DNA from: a virus
Direction: 5' to 3' (one strand)
IMG/VR virus record: IMGVR_UViG_3300046683_000887
Coordinates: 1 to 36,482 of that record
DNA length: 36,482 nt
The translations under genes and the position numbers were made by a program. The notes beneath the pieces were generated by a model. That model saw only the letters and a list, made by a program, of their open reading frames with translations. It was not told where the DNA came from and did not search any database. Of the stretch, positions 7,304 through 15,411 are shown one piece after another (the stretch's first letter is position 1; every line of letters starts with the position of its first letter).

Positions 7304-8960
7304 TCCCGAGGACCTCTACTACTTCGATCAGATCGCCGCGGACCGGGTGTGCGAGTTCTTTCCGCTCTTTCTCCGGCACACGAAAGGGGAATGGGCCGGC
7401 CGCCCCTTCGATCTCGAGCCCTGGCAGCGGCAGCTCCTGCGCCAGGCCTTCGGTTGGAAGCGGCGCGCCGACAGGCTGCGCCGGTATGACACCGTCTTCG
7501 CCTACCTCGCGCGCAAGAACGGCAAGTCGCAGCTCGCCGCCGGCGTCGCCTGCTATCTTCTCTTCGCCGATGAGGAGCCGGGGGCGGAGGTCTACAGCCT
7601 GGCGGCCGACCGATCGCAGGCGGCGATCGTCTTCGACGAGGCGGCGCGGATGGTGCGCGCCAGCCCCTATCTCCAGCGTCGCTGCACGGTCTGGCGCCGG
7701 GAGATCTACGCCACCAACACGCTGAGCAAGTACCAGGTCCTCAGCGCCGATGTGCGCGCCAAGCACGGGCTGAACCCGCACGGCATTATTTTCGACGAGC
7801 TGCACGTCCAGGACGACCGCGATCTGTGGGACACGATGCGCACCGGCCGCGGCGCGCGCCGGCAGTCGATGACCTTCGCTCTCACGACGGCCGGCTTCAA
7901 CAAGAAGAGCCTGTGCGGGGAGATCTACGAGAAGGCGAAGTCGATCCTGCGCGGCACGGTGCGCGAAGACAGCTTCCTGCCGGTGCTCTATGAGGTGGGC
8001 GAGAAGGAGGACTGGGAAGATCCCGAGAACTGGAGGAAGGCGAACCCGAACCTAGGCGTCTCGGTGAAGATGGAGAACCTAGTCGCGGAGTACCGCGAGG
8101 CGAAACAGTCGCCCGGCTTCCAGAACAGCTTCCGCCGCCTGCACTGCAACCAGTGGGTCCGTCAGGAATACCGCTGGATCGACCTGAAGAAGTGGCGCCG
8201 CTGCGATGGCGCCGTCCCATGGCCGCAGCTCCGCGAGCAGCTCGTCGGTCGCCCCTGCTTCGCCGGGCTCGACCTGTCGACGGTAACCGACCTCTCCGCC
8301 CTGGTGCTGGTCTTCGACTCAAGCATCGGCGCCGGCGATCCGGGCTACCCGACCGAGGAGGACCTCGAGGCGGACCCCGACCTGGCGAAGATTCCCGGCT
8401 TCGAATTCGGCGACCCGATCCCCTCCTACGACGTCCTGCCGTTCTTCTGGTGCCCGGCAGAGGGGATAAACGTGCGCTCCAAGAGGGACCAGGTTTCGTA
8501 TGATGTCTGGCGTGACGAGGGGGCCCTCTACGCGACCGAGGGGGACGCGGTCGACCATGGCGCCATCCGCAAGTTCATCCAGGACCTCGGTCGAGACTTC
8601 CTCATCCAGGAGATCGCTGTCGATGCCTGGAACGCGCACAAGCTCATCACCGAGCTCGCCGAACAGGACGGGTTCACCGTGGCGCGCGTGAGCCAGGGAT
8701 TCGGATCAATGACGGCGCCCACCAAGGAGCTCGACGCGCTCTATCGCCGCCGGCAGATCCGGCACGGCGGCCACCCGGTGCTCGCCTGGAACGCCGACAA
8801 CGTCGCCCTCGACAAGGATCCCTACGACAACTGGAAGCCCTCCAAGAAGAAGAGCCGCGAACGCATCGATGGGATGGTCGCGCTGGTCATGGCACTGGGC
8901 CGCGCCCTGCTCAGCACCGGAAGGATTGAGGATGCCCGCATCGAAACCCTCGGCGGCTGA
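7218..8960 (+). CDS. terL: Terminase large subunit
   Basis: A 580-residue packaging ATPase/nuclease. Residues about 98-104 (ARKNGKS) form the deviant Walker A typical of HK97-type TerL, and GIIFDE (about 190-195) is Walker B. The nuclease domain has D352 (AGLDLSTVTD), D469 (IAVDAWN) and D551 (RIDGMVALVMALGRA), the expected acidic metal ligands. It drives DNA into the prohead and cuts unit genomes. The GTG at 7218 follows a CCAGGA ribosome site and overlaps terS by 86 bp; a start nearer the overlap end is possible because the first 30 residues are low-complexity basic. Confidence 0.93.
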   Translation: MTKRSSSGRGRSSRHRRGARRAPASRETDPEDLYYFDQIAADRVCEFFPLFLRHTKGEWAGRPFDLEPWQRQLLRQAFGWKRRADRLRRYDTVFAYLARKNGKSQLAAGVACYLLFADEEPGAEVYSLAADRSQAAIVFDEAARMVRASPYLQRRCTVWRREIYATNTLSKYQVLSADVRAKHGLNPHGIIFDELHVQDDRDLWDTMRTGRGARRQSMTFALTTAGFNKKSLCGEIYEKAKSILRGTVREDSFLPVLYEVGEKEDWEDPENWRKANPNLGVSVKMENLVAEYREAKQSPGFQNSFRRLHCNQWVRQEYRWIDLKKWRRCDGAVPWPQLREQLVGRPCFAGLDLSTVTDLSALVLVFDSSIGAGDPGYPTEEDLEADPDLAKIPGFEFGDPIPSYDVLPFFWCPAEGINVRSKRDQVSYDVWRDEGALYATEGDAVDHGAIRKFIQDLGRDFLIQEIAVDAWNAHKLITELAEQDGFTVARVSQGFGSMTAPTKELDALYRRRQIRHGGHPVLAWNADNVALDKDPYDNWKPSKKKSRERIDGMVALVMALGRALLSTGRIEDARIETLGG

Positions 8961-9123
8961 ACTCTCCTCCGGCGTCGCTGTTTCCTGGAAGGACCTGGTG
9001 ATCGGCGTCGGCCTGATTGCGCTGCTCGCAGGCGCCTGGATGCTGCACCCGGGGCTGGGACTGATGGTCTCCGGAGGCACGGTCATCCTGATCGGCGCGC
9101 GCGGCCTGCCGGCGGGCGACTGA
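8932..9123 (+). CDS. Small membrane protein between terminase and portal
   Basis: A 63-residue protein from ATG 8932, which follows a GAGG ribosome site and overlaps the end of terL by 29 bp. It has one or two hydrophobic helices (LVIGVGLIALLAGAWMLHPG, then LMVSGGTVILIGARGL). Small membrane proteins of this shape are common at this exact position in siphoviruses, with no proven role. It ends 2 bp before the portal ATG, consistent with coupled translation. Confidence 0.65.
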   Translation: MPASKPSAAELSSGVAVSWKDLVIGVGLIALLAGAWMLHPGLGLMVSGGTVILIGARGLPAGD

Positions 9124-9125
9124 GA

Positions 9126-11192
9126 ATGGGCCTGCTCGCCCGCACCTTCTCTCTGCGCGCCCTGAGCGATCCCGCCAAGCCGATCACCGGTGCCGCAGTG
9201 CTCGAGGCGATCGGCGGCGGGCCCTCGCGCGCCGGAATCTCCGTCACCCAGGAGAGCGCCTCTCGCCTCACCGCCTTCTGGTGCGGCGCCACCATCCTCG
9301 GCGAGACGCTCGGGTCCGTGCCGCTCCACCTGCGGCAGCGGCAGGGGCGAAACAGCCGCAAGGCGACCGAGCACCCGCTCTATCCGCTCCTGCACGACGC
9401 GCCGAACCCGGAGATGTCCTCCTTCTTCGTGCGCGAGTGCATGCAGGTGCAGCTCATCTATCACGGCAACGGCTACGCGGTGATCCGCCGCAACGGCGCT
9501 GGCGCTGTCCGGGAGCTGTGGCCGCTGATCAGCCAGCGCATCGAGCCCCGCCGCGCGGCGACCGGAGCTCTCGTCTACGACATCATCATGAACGACGGGT
9601 CGCTGGAGACCTGGTCCGCCGAGGACGTCCTGCACATCCCCGGCAAGAGCTTCGACGGCGTCAAGGGGAAGTCGGTCATCCGCGCCGCGGCCGACGCCCT
9701 CGGCACCGGTCTCGCGGTGCAGGAGTACGGCGCCACCTTTTTCAAGCACGGCGCCCGGGCGCCCGGCGTCGTCAAGACGCAGCTGCCGAAGCTGGACCCG
9801 GAGACCAAGAAGAACCTCCAGGAGACCTGGCTCTCCGGCCGCACCGACAACTGGCACCAGGTCGCCTTCCTGCCCAAGAACATGGAATACCAGCAGGTGG
9901 GGATCAACCCTGACGAGGCGCAGTGGCTGGAATCGAAGAAGTTCACCGTCACCGAGATCGCCCGCATCCTCAACATTCCGCCGCACCTTCTGAAGGACCT
10001 CGAGCGCGCCACCTTCGCGAACATCGAGCACCAGGGGATCGAATTCGTGACCTACACCATGCGGCCGATCTACGTCCGCTGGGAGCAGGAGCTCGATCGC
10101 AAGCTGCTGACGGCCGACGAGCGCGCCTCGGGCTACTACTTCGCCTTCAACATGGAGGGCCTGCTCCGCGGGGACTCGGCGGCGCGCAGCGCCTTCTATG
10201 CGGGGGGGCGGCAGTGGGGGATCCTGTCGGCGAACGACTGCCGCGAGCTGGAGGACCTCCCGACGCTGGGGGACAAGGGGGACATCTACCTGACCCCGAT
10301 CAACATGGTGAACGCCGAGGACCTCCTGGCCGGGGGCGGCGCGCCGAAGCCGCCAGCAGGAACGCCGCCTGCGCCGCCGGCCCCCGCACCGGCACCGGCG
10401 CCAGCGCCCCAGGGTGGCGCGGCGCGCGGCGCGCCGGCGAAAGACACGCGCGGCCTGAGACTCCGCCAGCGGATCCGTAAATCGCAGGTGCCTATCCTCG
10501 AGGACCGCGCCTCCCAGATCGTCAACCGCGAGATCGGCGCGGTCGAGAAGATGCTGAAGGCCTCCCGGTCGGCGCGGGAACGCCGTGCGCTCGCCTCGCT
10601 ACGCCGCGACATCAACGGCTTCTATGATGAGCACTCGACCTGGGCTGGGCAGAAGATGCGTCCGACGCTGCACGCTTACGGCGACCTCGTCGCCGGCGCC
10701 ATGGCCGATGAGCTGAGCGCCGATGCCGGCGACAGCATGCCTCCCGAGCTCGCCAAGTTCACCGATGAGTACGCGAAGCGCTTCGGGGTGCGGGAGGCCT
10801 CTGGTGGGCGGCTGCAGCTGCTGGCCCTCCTCGACGAGTTCGAGGCGGAAGGCGACGATGCTGCGCTCGAGGCGGTGCAGCAGCGGCTCAATGAGTGGGG
10901 CGACAAGCGCGCAGGAAAGATCGGGCTCAACGAGTCAGTCCAGTACATGTCCGCCGCGGCGAAGACCCTTTACGTGGCCGCCGGCATCACCGTGCTGCGC
11001 TGGGTCGCCAACGCCGGCGCCTGCGATTTCTGCCAGAGCATGGACGGACGCGTCGCCGGCGTCGAGGAGAACTTCGTGAACGCTGGCTCGGGCGTCGATG
11101 GCGGTGACGGCCAGGCGCCGATGCACCCTTCAGACAACATCGGACATCCGCCGCTCCACTCGAGCTGCCAATGCGACGTGATGGCGGACTGA
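9126..11192 (+). CDS. Portal protein fused to MuF-like minor head domain
   Basis: A 688-residue protein. Residues 1 to about 400 are an HK97-type portal: VTQESASRLTAFWCGATILG, PLYPLLHDAPNPEMSSF, YHGNGYAVIRR and PPHLLKDLERATFANIE are diagnostic. A Pro/Ala linker (about 403-440) joins a C-terminal domain ending in CDFCQSMDGRV ... HPPLHSSCQC (about 632-685), the SPP1 gp7/MuF minor-head signature with paired cysteines. In most phages these are separate genes. The portal ring is the DNA entry channel; MuF domains sit inside the head and may be carried or ejected. The reading frame is unbroken across the junction. Confidence 0.93.
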   Translation: MGLLARTFSLRALSDPAKPITGAAVLEAIGGGPSRAGISVTQESASRLTAFWCGATILGETLGSVPLHLRQRQGRNSRKATEHPLYPLLHDAPNPEMSSFFVRECMQVQLIYHGNGYAVIRRNGAGAVRELWPLISQRIEPRRAATGALVYDIIMNDGSLETWSAEDVLHIPGKSFDGVKGKSVIRAAADALGTGLAVQEYGATFFKHGARAPGVVKTQLPKLDPETKKNLQETWLSGRTDNWHQVAFLPKNMEYQQVGINPDEAQWLESKKFTVTEIARILNIPPHLLKDLERATFANIEHQGIEFVTYTMRPIYVRWEQELDRKLLTADERASGYYFAFNMEGLLRGDSAARSAFYAGGRQWGILSANDCRELEDLPTLGDKGDIYLTPINMVNAEDLLAGGGAPKPPAGTPPAPPAPAPAPAPAPQGGAARGAPAKDTRGLRLRQRIRKSQVPILEDRASQIVNREIGAVEKMLKASRSARERRALASLRRDINGFYDEHSTWAGQKMRPTLHAYGDLVAGAMADELSADAGDSMPPELAKFTDEYAKRFGVREASGGRLQLLALLDEFEAEGDDAALEAVQQRLNEWGDKRAGKIGLNESVQYMSAAAKTLYVAAGITVLRWVANAGACDFCQSMDGRVAGVEENFVNAGSGVDGGDGQAPMHPSDNIGHPPLHSSCQCDVMAD

Positions 11193-11377
11193 CAGAAGAG
11201 GCCCGGGCCACGCGCCAGGCCAGGAATGCGACCCTGGATACCATCTTCGACCGAGGGCACGTGGCCGCCACCTGCGGGGCCTGCGACGCGGTCGGCGAGT
11301 TTGTCCTCGAGGATGAGGCTGAGGCCTGGCTCCTGGTCTTCCATCCACGCGATTGCCCGGGGCGCGCGGTGCACTGA
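11171..11377 (+). CDS. Small Cys-containing head-region protein
   Basis: A 68-residue protein starting at an ATG inside the last codons of the portal gene. It has AATCGACDAVGEFVLEDEAEAW followed by HPRDCPG, giving three cysteines and a histidine able to hold zinc. Similar short proteins lie between portal and protease genes in other siphoviruses, but no role is known. It ends 61 bp before the prohead protease gene, in one of the few intergenic gaps. Confidence 0.55.
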   Translation: MRRDGGLTEEARATRQARNATLDTIFDRGHVAATCGACDAVGEFVLEDEAEAWLLVFHPRDCPGRAVH

Positions 11378-11386
11378 GGGGTCGGG

Positions 11387-11414
11387 CTCCGAGACGTCGG
11401 GGCGGTGCCATACT
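11387..11414 (+). promoter_or_regulatory. Possible head-gene promoter or operator motif
   Basis: The gap before the protease gene contains CTCCGAGACGTCGG (11387-11400) and, further on, CATACT (11409-11414), a -10-like hexamer with four of six consensus bases. No good -35 is present. A near copy, TTCCGAGACGCCGG, lies in the gap at 24409-24422. Recurrence in two rare intergenic gaps makes it a candidate control site. Confidence 0.25.
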
Positions 11415-11438
11415 GAATTCCGGGGAAGGAGACGGCCG

Positions 11439-12050
11439 ATGCTGAAAGAGATCGAAAAGCGGTTCTTCCCGCGCATGGAGCTGAAGCTCGAGGAGCGCGC
11501 CGACCAGCCGCCGCAGCTCGCCGGATACATCGCCGTCTTCAACCAGCCGATCGACATGTATGGCTGGAGCGAGCAGATCGCGCCTGGGGCCTTCGCCGAC
11601 ACCATCAGCAAGGACGACATCCGTGCCCTGTGGAATCACGAGAACGACCTGGTGCTGGGGCGGAACGTGGCAGGCACGCTCGAGCTCAGCGAGGACGACA
11701 CGGGTCTCGCCTTCCGGAACACGCCCCCTGACACGACTTGGGTCCGCGATCGGCTCATCAGCCTGCGCCGCAAGGACGTCACCGGATCGAGTTTCGGCTT
11801 CTACACCGACGTCGAGGAGTGGGCGACCCTAGACGACGGGACCAAGCTCCGCACCCTGAAGCGCGTGACCCTCGTCGAGGTGAGCCCGGGAGTCACCTTC
11901 CCGGCCTACCCGCAGACGAGCACTGAGGTCGCCCGCCGCTCGATGGAGGCCTGGCTGAAGGAGGCCGGCCGGTCCCGAGACGCCGAGCTTGTGGTACAAA
12001 CCGACCTGACCGAGCGCCATCTTCGACTGAGGCAGATGTCGCTGCGGTAG
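11439..12050 (+). CDS. HK97-type prohead protease
   Basis: A 203-residue serine protease of the U35 (HK97 gp4) family, starting at ATG 11439 behind GGGAAGGAG. It shows the family's opening, LAGYIAVFNQPIDMYGWSEQ then IAPGAF. The catalytic histidine is in LWNHEND (H67), the catalytic serine in TGSSFGF (S117/118), and VTLVEVSPGVTFPAYP follows. It cleaves the N-terminal delta domain of the capsid protein during head maturation. The length is normal for the family, and the major capsid gene with an N-terminal coiled coil follows. Confidence 0.92.
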   Translation: MLKEIEKRFFPRMELKLEERADQPPQLAGYIAVFNQPIDMYGWSEQIAPGAFADTISKDDIRALWNHENDLVLGRNVAGTLELSEDDTGLAFRNTPPDTTWVRDRLISLRRKDVTGSSFGFYTDVEEWATLDDGTKLRTLKRVTLVEVSPGVTFPAYPQTSTEVARRSMEAWLKEAGRSRDAELVVQTDLTERHLRLRQMSLR

Positions 12051-12106
12051 TTCGAAACGTCAACCACCCACGGCCGCGCTGTGCGGGTCGCCGCGGGCCA
12101 CCTACC

Positions 12107-12207
12107 GGGGCGGAGTTCCCGGCAAGGCGCCAGCAGCAAGGTCGGGGCGTGACGCCTCCCGTCGGGGCGGAGATTCCCGGCGAGCGCCACTTATCGCTCG
12201 CTGGAGG
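12107..12207 (+). promoter_or_regulatory. Capsid mRNA leader with direct repeats and hairpin
   Basis: The 166-bp gap before the capsid gene holds two related 26-bp elements, at 12107-12132 and 12164-12189, sharing GGGGCGGAG(A)TTCCCGGC and a CGCCA end. A perfect 7-bp hairpin (GCGAGCG at 12180-12186, CGCTCGC at 12195-12201, 8-nt loop) ends just before the GGAGG ribosome site at 12203-12207. The layout suggests control of capsid mRNA stability or translation. No promoter is clear. Confidence 0.45.
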
Positions 12208-12216
12208 ATTCCGCCC

Positions 12217-13542
12217 ATGCTCACCCGCACCGAGATCACCACCAAGCGCCGCGACAACCAGTCCACCTGGGGCAAGATGGACGCCCTCCTCACGAAGGCG
12301 AAGGGAGAGAAGCGCTCCCTGAACGCCGACGAGCAGGCGGAGTGGAAGAAGCTCGACGACGAGTTCGAAGCCCGCGGGAAGGAGATCGATGCCGGCGAAG
12401 CCGAGCTCGACCGCGAGCAGCGCCACAAGGACCGCCAGGCCGACCTCGCCAAGCTCGATGGCCGCCGCGCCGGCCGCGACGGTGGCGAGTTCCGCGGCGA
12501 CGGGAAGCACGACCCGACCGCCGAGGAACGCGCCTTCGAGAAGAAGCTGTTCCGCTCCTGGGCGGCGCTCCACCCGAGCGAGTGGGACGACGAGATCCGC
12601 GAGGGCATCACCAAGCGCCGCGCGGCCCTCCCGAAGGAAGCCCGCGCCCTCTCCCAGATCACCGGGGCCTCGGGCGCCTTCACCATCGCCCAGAGCTTCA
12701 TGCCCGAGCTCGAGCGGGCGATGAAGTCCTACAGCGGCATCCTCCAGGGGTGCCGCGTCCTGCAGACCGGCGATGGATCGGACCTGCCATGGCCGAAGGT
12801 GAATGACACCGGCAACACGGGGGCGCTCCTGACCGAGAACAGCGCCGCGGCCACGAACGTCGACCCGGCGTTCACCCAGACGATCCTGAAGAGCTACGTC
12901 TTCACGTCGAACATCGTCCTGGTGCCGGTGCCGCTGCTCCAGGACGAGGACATCGACATCGAGGCGTTCCTCTTCGACGCCCTGGCGGAGCGCATCGGTC
13001 GCGCCTTCAACACCTACGGCACGACCGGGACGGGCACCTCGCAGCCGCGCGGTCTCATCACGGCGCTCGCGGCCGACACCACCCCGTTCACCTTCGCGGG
13101 GGCGTCGGCCATCACCTACGCGGACCTGGTCAACCTGTTCCACAAGGTCGACCCGGCCTACCGCACGGCGCGTGGAGTCGGCTGGATGTTCCACGACAAC
13201 ATCCTGTCCGCCATCAAGCAGATCATGGACTCCAACGGCCGGCCGCTCTTCATGCCGGCCGGAGACGCTCCCGGCTCGGTGGCCAACATCATGGGCTACC
13301 CCTACTTCATCAATCAGGACATGGCGTCGACCATCGCCACCACGAACCGGACGGTGGTGTTCGGTGCCCTCCAGAAGTACATCGTCCGCCGCGCCGGCCC
13401 GAGCATCATGATGCGGCTGGCGGAGCGGTACGCCGATGCCTTCCAGGTCGGCTTCGTCGCCTTCCAGCGGCTCGAAGGCCAGCTGGTGCAGGCGACCTCC
13501 GGCGCCGCCAACCTCGCGGTCGCGCTCGGCAAGCAGGCGTAA
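12217..13542 (+). CDS. Major capsid protein (HK97 fold)
   Basis: A 441-residue protein. Residues 1 to about 105 are a charged coiled-coil delta/scaffold domain (EWKKLDDEFEARGKEIDAGE). The mature domain begins near LSQITGASGAFTIAQSFMPE and carries HK97-fold segments such as LLTENSAAATNVDPAFTQ, AFNTYGTTGTGTSQPRGL (E-loop/P-domain region), GYPYFINQDMAST and FQVGFVAFQRLEG. The start ATG has GGAGG upstream. Removal of the delta domain by the protease encoded upstream is expected. The order protease, capsid, connector is standard. Confidence 0.93.
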   Translation: MLTRTEITTKRRDNQSTWGKMDALLTKAKGEKRSLNADEQAEWKKLDDEFEARGKEIDAGEAELDREQRHKDRQADLAKLDGRRAGRDGGEFRGDGKHDPTAEERAFEKKLFRSWAALHPSEWDDEIREGITKRRAALPKEARALSQITGASGAFTIAQSFMPELERAMKSYSGILQGCRVLQTGDGSDLPWPKVNDTGNTGALLTENSAAATNVDPAFTQTILKSYVFTSNIVLVPVPLLQDEDIDIEAFLFDALAERIGRAFNTYGTTGTGTSQPRGLITALAADTTPFTFAGASAITYADLVNLFHKVDPAYRTARGVGWMFHDNILSAIKQIMDSNGRPLFMPAGDAPGSVANIMGYPYFINQDMASTIATTNRTVVFGALQKYIVRRAGPSIMMRLAERYADAFQVGFVAFQRLEGQLVQATSGAANLAVALGKQA

Positions 13543-13554
13543 GACCAGCTCTCT

Positions 13555-13594
13555 CCCGGGCGGCGCGCCGCGAGGAAGGGCGCGCCCGCCCGGG
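13555..13594 (+). terminator. Strong hairpin after the capsid gene
   Basis: CCCGGGCGGCGCGCC (13555-13569) pairs with GGCGCGCCCGCCCGGG (13579-13594) with one extra C, giving a stem of about 15 bp with a 9-nt loop. Only three T residues follow (ACCTTTC), so it is likely a partial terminator or RNA-stabilising hairpin that keeps capsid mRNA more abundant than downstream messages. Confidence 0.5.
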
Positions 13595-13613
13595 ACCTTT
13601 CAAGGAGGTCCTC

Positions 13614-14006
13614 TTGATCATCAAGCTGAAGCACGGCCTCGCCGGCGATTTCGTCTCCTTCCTTCCACGCCAGGTCATCAAGGTCTCGGAGGAAACCGGC
13701 AAGCGCTTCGTCGAGCGCGGCATGGCTGAGGAGATGCCCAAGGGGACAGCCACCGACGGCGAGCTGAAGGACGAACATCCCGATCCGGAGGTCCAGGCGG
13801 CCGGGGAGAAACAGAAGGCGGAGGACGAGAAGATGGAGAAGCGCAGAGCCGCAGAAAAGGCGGTCGCTCCCGAACACGAGACGCCGGAGACGACGCGCGC
13901 GGCCGCGGCCGAGAGCTCCATCTGCCACGGCCAGACCACCCAAGGGAACGCCTGCGCCCGCAAAGCGAAGGCGGGCTCGGCGTATTGCGACAAGCACGGC
14001 GGCTGA
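13614..14006 (+). CDS. Small head protein with C-terminal Cys/His motif
   Basis: A 130-residue protein starting at TTG 13614, chosen because AAGGAGG (13602-13608) stands six bases before it. The N-terminus (FVSFLPRQVIKVSEETGKRF) resembles small head-tail joining proteins found after the capsid. The middle is highly charged and helical. The C-terminus has ICHGQTTQGNACARKAKAGS then AYCDKHGG, matching the C-x-G-x-T-x2-G-x2-C-x(n)-YC-x2-H motif (DUF5763-like), presumably a zinc site. The fusion of the two parts in a virion-region protein is unusual. Role unknown. Confidence 0.65.
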   Translation: MIIKLKHGLAGDFVSFLPRQVIKVSEETGKRFVERGMAEEMPKGTATDGELKDEHPDPEVQAAGEKQKAEDEKMEKRRAAEKAVAPEHETPETTRAAAAESSICHGQTTQGNACARKAKAGSAYCDKHGG

Positions 14007-14027
14007 GGGTCGGGAGAGGACTGAGGC

Positions 14028-14984
14028 ATGGCGTCGGGTTCGTACCGCACCCAGATGGGGATGTCCCTGAGCCTGTTTCATCCGGTCAGGGACGTCAACG
14101 GCGTCTTCGTCGCCGGGCAGGCCGCGAGCCTGGCGAAGGACCTGCTGGGTCCGGACCGGCTCGCGGCGCCTACCGAGCTCGCAGCGGTCTCGCTCTCCGA
14201 TTACGCCACCGGCTGGGTCCGGGCGACCGCGGCGCTTTTCAGGCTCGGCGAGTACACGCTCTCCCTGACCAACCCCGTCGGCACCGACGGACGCACCGAG
14301 GAATATTCGATCGTCGTAAGCGCCGGGGTGTCGGGCGGCGCGAACCTGCTCACATCGCTCGACCGGGTGAGGACGCGTCTACAGCTCACGGCCGGGGGCG
14401 ACAACCATCCGATTCAGCCCGGGGAACCGCACCCGTTCGACGACCTCATCAACCTGCTCATCTCCGAGGTCTCGGACGAGTACGAAAGGAACCTCGGCCG
14501 CCAGTTCGCCGAGGCGACCTACACGCTCTACCTCGACGGCACGGGGCGGCCGAGCCTGGTCCTCCCGGTCGGGCCGCTCGTCTCGGTCACCTCGCTCGAG
14601 AGCGTGCTCTATGGTGACGACGGCGCCGGCGGCGTGACAGAGAGCCGCACGACCATCCCGCGCTTCTCCTATGTGCTCTCCGGCCTGCGCGCCTCGCCGC
14701 GCTTCAACGGGCTCGGCCGGATCGACCTTTCGGATCCCTACTGCGGCTACTTCACCAAGGGTGCCAAGAATTACAGGTGCATCTGTGTCGCCGGATTCGA
14801 CGTGCTCCCGGAATCGATCGTCGGCCTGGCCACCGAGGACGTGGTGTTCCGCTTGATGACCCGCGACACGGCGCACCTGCTCTCCCGCTCCCTCGGTGAC
14901 GGCTCGATCTCCTACCTGCGGCCGGCGCAGATGCGCGAAGAGCGGGACCAGCGCCTCTCCGCCTTCCTCCTGGACGCGGCCTGA
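14028..14984 (+). CDS. Head-tail connector (gp6-like) with N-terminal extension
   Basis: A 318-residue protein. Residues 1 to about 105 look like a small beta domain (MSLSLFHPVRDVNGVF, then YTLSLTNPVGTDG). From about residue 106, LLTSLDRVRTRLQLTAGGDN followed by DDLINLLISEVSDEYERNLG matches gp6-like connector proteins, which form a ring under the portal. GPLVSVTSLESVLY further along also fits phage adaptor proteins. The ATG has a GGAGAGG-type site upstream. It is followed by a gp10-like protein with a 1-bp overlap (TGATG). Confidence 0.75.
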   Translation: MASGSYRTQMGMSLSLFHPVRDVNGVFVAGQAASLAKDLLGPDRLAAPTELAAVSLSDYATGWVRATAALFRLGEYTLSLTNPVGTDGRTEEYSIVVSAGVSGGANLLTSLDRVRTRLQLTAGGDNHPIQPGEPHPFDDLINLLISEVSDEYERNLGRQFAEATYTLYLDGTGRPSLVLPVGPLVSVTSLESVLYGDDGAGGVTESRTTIPRFSYVLSGLRASPRFNGLGRIDLSDPYCGYFTKGAKNYRCICVAGFDVLPESIVGLATEDVVFRLMTRDTAHLLSRSLGDGSISYLRPAQMREERDQRLSAFLLDAA

Positions 14985-15400
14985 TGCTCGCCAGCCTCGA
15001 AGCGATCGGGATCCGGGAGGTAAGCGGCTTCTTCCAGGAGCTCGGCCATGACCTGAAGGACGGCCTTCGCGACCGGCTCCGCCAGGCGGCGGCGATCGTG
15101 CGTGATGAGGCGCGCGCGGAAGCGCCCAGCCGCCGGGTCCGGAGCGCGATGACCTTCTCGGTTGAGGTGGACTCCATCACCGATTACCTGGCACGCATCT
15201 ACCCGCGCGGCAAGTGGGCCTTCCTGGCGCGCTTCCTCGAGCACGGCACCAAGCCTCACCCGATCGCGAATTTCCATGGCCACGAAGGAGAGGTCTGGCT
15301 GCATCCCGGCTCGCGGCCGCAGCCGTTCCTCCAGCCGACGACGGAGGCGACAGAAGACCGGGTCGTCGAGCTCGTCGGCATCCCGCCGGTGCTCCGGTGA
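14984..15400 (+). CDS. HK97 gp10-like neck/tail completion protein
   Basis: A 138-residue protein. The helix LRDRLRQAAAIVRDEARAEA, the segment ARFLEHGTKPHPI and GSRPQPFLQPTTEA are the expected landmarks of HK97-gp10-like proteins, which help join head and tail. The ATG overlaps the connector's stop by one base. Length is normal. Confidence 0.85.
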   Translation: MLASLEAIGIREVSGFFQELGHDLKDGLRDRLRQAAAIVRDEARAEAPSRRVRSAMTFSVEVDSITDYLARIYPRGKWAFLARFLEHGTKPHPIANFHGHEGEVWLHPGSRPQPFLQPTTEATEDRVVELVGIPPVLR

Positions 15401-15411
15401 AGGAGATCCAC

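Noticed and set aside
10379-10440. Pro/Ala repeat in the portal gene as a frameshift or tandem-repeat element
   Set aside because: The reading frame is continuous, and it behaves as a flexible linker between two recognisable domains.
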